A DNA stretch of 9,558 nucleotides, taken from contig JAUUYD010000057.1 in the NCBI GenBank assembly GCA_030590585.1, positions 1 through 9,558 on the forward strand, in the 5' to 3' direction. Below are positions 5,139 through 9,558 of this stretch, in pieces. Position 1 is the first letter of the stretch. Each line of letters opens with the position of its first letter. Below the pieces are notes generated by a model, which did no database searches, was not told the DNA's origin, and saw only the letters and a program-made list of their open reading frames with translations. The position numbers and the translations under genes were made by a program. The stretch is from Spirochaeta sp. (GTDB lineage: Bacteria; Spirochaetota; Spirochaetia; Spirochaetales_E; Spirochaetaceae_B).

Positions 5139-7269
5139 GACTTCGATCTTTATGGCAAGCCGAACACCGAAAATTGATATTACATATTTCAAAGCACTTC
5201 CCGATACCAATCCAGAGCAGATTATCGAGTCTGGAACGGTACTGCTCTCTCAACTGGAAGAAGGCAGTAATCCCGGGGACAAAGCCTATATCTTTTCACG
5301 TGTAGGCAGAGCAAAAATCACTCAGGGTGAATACGAATCCGCGTTCCAGTCACTCTCCCAGGCCAGACATTTGCATGACCAGCTCAATGATACGGAAGGA
5401 GTTCTTAGAGATCAGCTGGCATTCGGTATCATATATGGTTTATCAGAACAGCCGGAAACGGCATTCGAAACCTTTTTTTCCATCCGTGATAAAGCCCGTG
5501 ATCTGGATCTGCCGGAAATTGAAGAAGCTGCAAATTGCAATATGGGCAGAATCTGCAACGATCTGAACAGATACGAAGAGGGTATGGGATTTCTCAATGC
5601 GGCCCTCAAACTGGTTGAGGAAACAGGCAACAAGAATCATAAAGAGGCAGTTCTGCACGAAATGGGCCGAATGGAATTGAAACAGGGCCACCTGGAAGAT
5701 GCTGCCCCATATCTGGAAGAAGCAAATCACATCGATTCTGAAAATCGCGGGTCTTTCAGCTATGAATTGCTGATATCACTTGGTGAGCTTTATTCCCGTT
5801 CTTCAAGAATAACAGAAGCTTTCGAGCATTTAAAAAAGGCTTTGGACTTATGCCGGCGCTACGGTATTCGCCATGGTGAAATACAGGCTCTATATTACCT
5901 GGGAAACCTGTTTGAAAAGACAGGAGAACCTGATAAGGCTTCAGAGTATTGGGAAAACTGCTATAAGCTCAGTGATTCACTCGTTCTTCGTCAATTCAGA
6001 ATACTCAGCGGGGAGTGTCTTTATAACTATTACCGTAAGAAAGAACGGTACGAACAAGCTTTGAACTATCTTGAGAGGATACGGATTGAAGAGCAGCAGG
6101 ACCGCAATGAGAGACTTCACCATACAATCAGTGTTTATGATCAGAGTATGCGGATCGATGATCTGGAACAGGAGATGCAGGCCTGGAGACGAAGATCGGG
6201 AGAGCTGGAGAGAATACGGAAAGATAAGGATGAATCCATCCGTGAGCTGGAAACAATCCGGGAAATCGGAAAAGAAATTACAGCTTCCCTCAATCCGGAT
6301 CTGATCGTAAAAGTACTGCATGATCGGCTTTCTCAAATGGTAGTCGTAAACGGTCTTTTAATTGCGTTTTATCTGAAAGAAGAACAGGCGCTTGACATCA
6401 GATACATCATTGAGAATGGAAAAACACTGGATGCAACACGATCCCCTGTCGAATTAGATAAATCGCTGAGCTCCTGGGTAATTCTTAAAGACCAGGATTT
6501 ACGCCTCGATAAAAGAGAAGAGAGTATTAAATATACAAAACACTTCTCCCCTGTCCGTGGAAGTAAAATACTCAATGAATCGTTTCTCTTTGTTCGCTTG
6601 AAGATAGAAGGCCGTATCGTCGGTGTTCTTTCGATACAGGCAACACAACAAAACTGTTATAAGGATCGACATCTCAAGGTTCTGCAGGCCCTGGCCGGGT
6701 TTATTGCCATTGCACTTTCAAACTCCAATGCTCATCAGAGTCTGGTACTGGCAAATAAGAGAATCGCTTACATGGCTACACACGATCCTATGACAGGTTT
6801 GCCAAACAGAATACAGATAATGGACAGGTTGGAACAGGAACTTAATCGCTGCCGCCGATACAGGAAAGCTCTTGCAGTCCTATTTATTGATCTGGACGGA
6901 TTTAAACAAATTAACGATTCTCATGGGCATCGGGCTGGAGATTTTGTTCTCAAGGAACTTGCCCTGCGGCTTTCATCCGGAATTCGGGCTACGGATGCGG
7001 CGGGACGGCTTGCCGGTGATGAATTTCTGATTATTATCACCGATGATTGTACAACAGAGAACGGTTTGCAGCTGGCTGAAAACTTTCGAAAGCTGCTCTC
7101 TGAATATATCACTTACGAAAATGAGTCTTTACAAGTAACAGGCAGTATCGGACTGGCATTTTATCCTGTGGATGGTAAGAATCCCGAAGAGCTCATTCAT
7201 GCTGCCGATCAGGCGATGTACAAGGCAAAGGCGGAAGGTAAGAATCGTACGGTAATCCATTCCCGGTAA
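5137..7269 (+). CDS. TPR-GAF-GGDEF diguanylate cyclase
   Basis: The 710-aa protein has no signal peptide or membrane helix, so it is a cytoplasmic sensor. Residues about 45-325 are helical TPR-like repeats (for example EALYYLGNLFEKTGE-type units near 250-275), for protein binding. A charged coiled coil spans about 325-378, a GAF-like domain about 378-530, and the GGDEF domain about 545-708. The cyclase domain has DPMTGLPNR (550-558), FIDLDGFKQIND (583-594) and the active-site motif as AGDEF (626-630), not GGDEF. AGDEF variants are known to be active in some cyclases. RATD at 617-620, five residues before it, is the usual RxxD product-inhibition site. It should make c-di-GMP from two GTP. There is no EAL domain. 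Neither the ATG at 5137 nor that at 5152 has a Shine-Dalgarno; a TATAAT overlaps the first, so 5152 may be the true start. Confidence 0.92.
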   Translation: MTSIFMASRTPKIDITYFKALPDTNPEQIIESGTVLLSQLEEGSNPGDKAYIFSRVGRAKITQGEYESAFQSLSQARHLHDQLNDTEGVLRDQLAFGIIYGLSEQPETAFETFFSIRDKARDLDLPEIEEAANCNMGRICNDLNRYEEGMGFLNAALKLVEETGNKNHKEAVLHEMGRMELKQGHLEDAAPYLEEANHIDSENRGSFSYELLISLGELYSRSSRITEAFEHLKKALDLCRRYGIRHGEIQALYYLGNLFEKTGEPDKASEYWENCYKLSDSLVLRQFRILSGECLYNYYRKKERYEQALNYLERIRIEEQQDRNERLHHTISVYDQSMRIDDLEQEMQAWRRRSGELERIRKDKDESIRELETIREIGKEITASLNPDLIVKVLHDRLSQMVVVNGLLIAFYLKEEQALDIRYIIENGKTLDATRSPVELDKSLSSWVILKDQDLRLDKREESIKYTKHFSPVRGSKILNESFLFVRLKIEGRIVGVLSIQATQQNCYKDRHLKVLQALAGFIAIALSNSNAHQSLVLANKRIAYMATHDPMTGLPNRIQIMDRLEQELNRCRRYRKALAVLFIDLDGFKQINDSHGHRAGDFVLKELALRLSSGIRATDAAGRLAGDEFLIIITDDCTTENGLQLAENFRKLLSEYITYENESLQVTGSIGLAFYPVDGKNPEELIHAADQAMYKAKAEGKNRTVIHSR

Positions 7270-7275
7270 AAGTCA

Positions 7276-9558
7276 TCAAGCGACGCCTTCTTCGACTGCA
7301 GAACTGGCTTCAAGCCTTTTGACTCTGAGTTCCTTATGTTTCTCGACGAGCCGATAGAGAGTGGGAATAAGAAACAGTGTCACCAGAGTGGATGTAATCA
7401 ATCCACCGGCTATGGCCTGCCCTAAAGGCGCATAGATTCTAGCACCCGATCCTCTGGCAAAAGATAGAGGAAGAACTCCGAAAAACGTTGTTAGAGTAGT
7501 CATCAGAATAGGGCGGAGTCTGGATACTGATCCTTTCACCACGGCATCATCCAGATCCATTCCGTCATTGCGCAGCTGGTTGATACGGTCTACCTGGACA
7601 ATGGCATTATTAACAACAATTCCGGCAAGAGCAATAATCCCGAGAAATGAGATCAGGGAAATATCCGAACCAAAAAAGGCCAATCCGCCGACAACACCGA
7701 TGAAACTGAATGGTACCGAGGCCATGATGATAAGAGGCTGAATCAGACGTTCGAACTGAATGGCCATTACCGCGTAAACAAGGAAAAGAGAAATCAGGAT
7801 AACCAGGCCGAGGGCTGTCATGGAATCCCCAATCAAGCCGCCAACACCTTTTATCTGCCATTCCACTCCGCTGATCAGCGGCTTAACTTCCAGAGAATCC
7901 TCAAGCCGCCGGCTGATATCCCTGATATTCTCACTTCGGGCATAGCCGATAACCGTTACTGTCCGGGATCTGTCATGACGCCTGATACCGGACACACCGG
8001 TTTCCTCCCGAATAGAAGAAAAGGTATCAAAGCTGGTGAGACTGCCGCCGGCAGTTCTTACCGGAAGCCGGCCCAGTGAAGCAGAATCCGGAGCATCTCC
8101 ATCCAGATTGGATTTAAGCCTGATGGTTCTGTCATCATCTGCGGTTGGGCGGAAATCCCCTACATTCAGGCCTTCGAATGCGATTCTCGCCGTTAAGGCG
8201 GCCTCAGATGCACTCACCCCGAGTTGACCTAGAGCATCTCCGTCCAGTTGAGCTGTTACAAACCTGCGGTCTTCAGTGATATCACGTGATGTACTGAGAA
8301 TATCCGGATCGTTCGCGAGTATTGATTCAACCCGTTCAGCAGCATTGTTCAGATCGGTTCTGGAGCTTGAGGATAATTCCACCCTGTAGCCGGATCCGTC
8401 AACACCCATCGATACCATGCGGTCGAATCCTCCGTTGAAAATAGTAACTGCAACTCCGGGAAGCGCCGGCGGCAGAGTTTCATTCAATGAAGCGATAATG
8501 GCTTTAAAATCCCGTTTTCTCCTGTTTGTCGGTTTAAGAAGCAGATGACCCCAAACCGCCTCACGTTTTCGGGCATCTCCGGAAAGATCATCCTCCATAC
8601 CAGCATAAAAAATGATGTCCGAGAGCTCCGGAACCTCAGATCTTATAAGAGCTTCCGCACTGTCTGCCGCCGAAGTACTGTCTTCAAGAGAACTGCCGGG
8701 TGGAAGTTCCAGGGATATAAAAATTTCACCATAGTCTGCTGCAGGAATAAATGAGAGTCCCATCATATCAACAGCCAGAAGACTGACTACCAGAACCGCA
8801 GCCGCGGAAAAAATAACCGTACCGCTCATACTCAACGATTGCTTCAGACTGGCTTTATAGCTTTTTTCGATTTTTGTCATCAATCCGGGTTTTGTTTCCC
8901 GGTATCGACTGCTCGCCAATACCCGTCGGGACAGAGGTGGAACAATTAACAATGCTGAAAAAAGTGATGCCCCGAGACATAGAACAATGGTAAGGGAGAG
9001 ATCGGTCAGCACACTTCCGATAATCCCCGAAAGAAACATCATCGGTGCAAAAACACTGACTGATGTTGTTGTTGATGCAATGACGGCTCCTGAAACTGAC
9101 CCGGCTCCTGCAAGTGCCGCGGTATCCGCATTCTCCCCGGAGGCATGACGCCGGTGAATATTCTCCAGAACAACGATTGATGCATCAACCACCATGCCCA
9201 GCGAAACGGTAATTCCCGCCAGAGTGAGGACATTGAGTGACTGCCCTGTCAGTTTCATTCCCGCGAAAGCAATAACCAGACTGATCGGCAGGGAAACAGC
9301 GACAACCATTGTGTATTTCCAGCTGCGCAGGAACAGGATGATAACCACTATGGCCATGGCAATTCCGGTGAGTGCGGAATTAATAACGGTTCCCAGGGAA
9401 GTGTGTATGGTTTCACTATCGTCATGCAGAATGAAAAATCGATAACCCTCATTACCTTCTGTTTCCAGTAGATTCAGCCGCTCCTGTATCCCCCGGCTCA
9501 TCAGAATGGGATCTCCTGTTTCTCTCTTTGTTACCTGTACAACAATGAGATCCTGCTG
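7276..9558 (-). CDS. RND-family efflux transporter, C-terminal part
   Basis: The frame is open to the window edge, reading QQDLIVVQVTKRETGDP before the first Met at 9501, so the gene starts outside. The 760 residues present match RND inner-membrane pumps (AcrB/MexB-like, about 1,030 aa) from the end of the first periplasmic loop onward. Visible are TM2 (VINSALTGIAMAIVVIILFL), the TM4 region GMVVDASIVVLENI, TM5-TM6 (SVFAPMMFLSGIIG), TM7, the roughly 300-residue second periplasmic loop, and TM8-TM12 ending GGLITSTLVTLFLIPTLY. Of the AcrB proton-relay residues, the first TM4 Asp is kept (fragment residue 125), the second is Ala, and the TM10 Lys position is Asn in GIVVNNAIVQVD, as in many non-proteobacterial members. 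Partner genes would lie outside the window. The substrate is unknown. Its stop is six bases from the convergent cyclase gene. Confidence 0.93.
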   Translation of the reverse strand, partial: QQDLIVVQVTKRETGDPILMSRGIQERLNLLETEGNEGYRFFILHDDSETIHTSLGTVINSALTGIAMAIVVIILFLRSWKYTMVVAVSLPISLVIAFAGMKLTGQSLNVLTLAGITVSLGMVVDASIVVLENIHRRHASGENADTAALAGAGSVSGAVIASTTTSVSVFAPMMFLSGIIGSVLTDLSLTIVLCLGASLFSALLIVPPLSRRVLASSRYRETKPGLMTKIEKSYKASLKQSLSMSGTVIFSAAAVLVVSLLAVDMMGLSFIPAADYGEIFISLELPPGSSLEDSTSAADSAEALIRSEVPELSDIIFYAGMEDDLSGDARKREAVWGHLLLKPTNRRKRDFKAIIASLNETLPPALPGVAVTIFNGGFDRMVSMGVDGSGYRVELSSSSRTDLNNAAERVESILANDPDILSTSRDITEDRRFVTAQLDGDALGQLGVSASEAALTARIAFEGLNVGDFRPTADDDRTIRLKSNLDGDAPDSASLGRLPVRTAGGSLTSFDTFSSIREETGVSGIRRHDRSRTVTVIGYARSENIRDISRRLEDSLEVKPLISGVEWQIKGVGGLIGDSMTALGLVILISLFLVYAVMAIQFERLIQPLIIMASVPFSFIGVVGGLAFFGSDISLISFLGIIALAGIVVNNAIVQVDRINQLRNDGMDLDDAVVKGSVSRLRPILMTTLTTFFGVLPLSFARGSGARIYAPLGQAIAGGLITSTLVTLFLIPTLYRLVEKHKELRVKRLEASSAVEEGVA

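Noticed and set aside
5412..6575. Several - strand ORFs inside the cyclase gene
   Set aside because: They are shadows of a clear TPR-GAF-GGDEF frame and have no ribosome sites or family features.
7306..7320. GGCTTCAAGCC followed by TTTT as a + strand terminator for the cyclase gene
   Set aside because: The stem is only 3 bp once a real loop is allowed, and it lies inside the RND coding sequence.
1..9558. CRISPR array, insertion sequence, tRNA or integrase/phage module
   Set aside because: I found no regularly spaced repeats, transposase-like frame, terminal inverted repeats or cloverleaf sequence on either strand.

Overview
The window looks like a chromosomal piece of a diderm bacterium, most probably a free-living spirochaete. 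The evidence is a lipoprotein with a short LTSC lipobox and stacked Ig-like domains, an unusual secreted beta-barrel/transglutaminase/TPR protein, a TPR-GAF-diguanylate cyclase and an RND exporter. This phylum assignment is inference; no rRNA or other marker gene is present. I see no tRNA, rRNA, CRISPR array, insertion sequence or phage module.

Layout. Positions 1-437 (+) hold the end of an unrecognised gene that seems to run in two successive reading frames, so it is broken or frameshifted. Positions 466-4782 (-) are a compact set of four genes in the order 94-aa Cys-containing protein, SlyX-like coiled-coil protein, secreted transglutaminase-like protein, Ig-domain lipoprotein. Two of the three junctions overlap, which suggests one operon. 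Positions 4783-5136 form a divergent intergenic region. It has a strong + strand terminator with no gene in front of it, a perfect Shine-Dalgarno in front of an 8-codon ORF on the - strand, and -10-like hexamers placed right at the starts of both flanking genes. Positions 5137-7269 (+) encode a cytoplasmic TPR-coiled coil-GAF-GGDEF protein. Positions 7276-9558 (-) are the C-terminal three quarters of an RND transporter whose start lies outside the window. Its stop is six bases from the stop of the cyclase gene.

How the parts may work together. The lipoprotein start codon is translationally coupled to the transglutaminase stop (TGATG), so the two exported proteins are probably made together. 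The fusion of a small beta-barrel-like domain, a papain-like fold cysteine site and C-terminal TPRs, made with an Ig-repeat surface lipoprotein, suggests an envelope or surface assembly system. This pair is the best candidate for something undescribed here. The diguanylate cyclase is divergently transcribed from that operon and could influence it through c-di-GMP, but nothing in the DNA proves a link. The RND gene appears independent.
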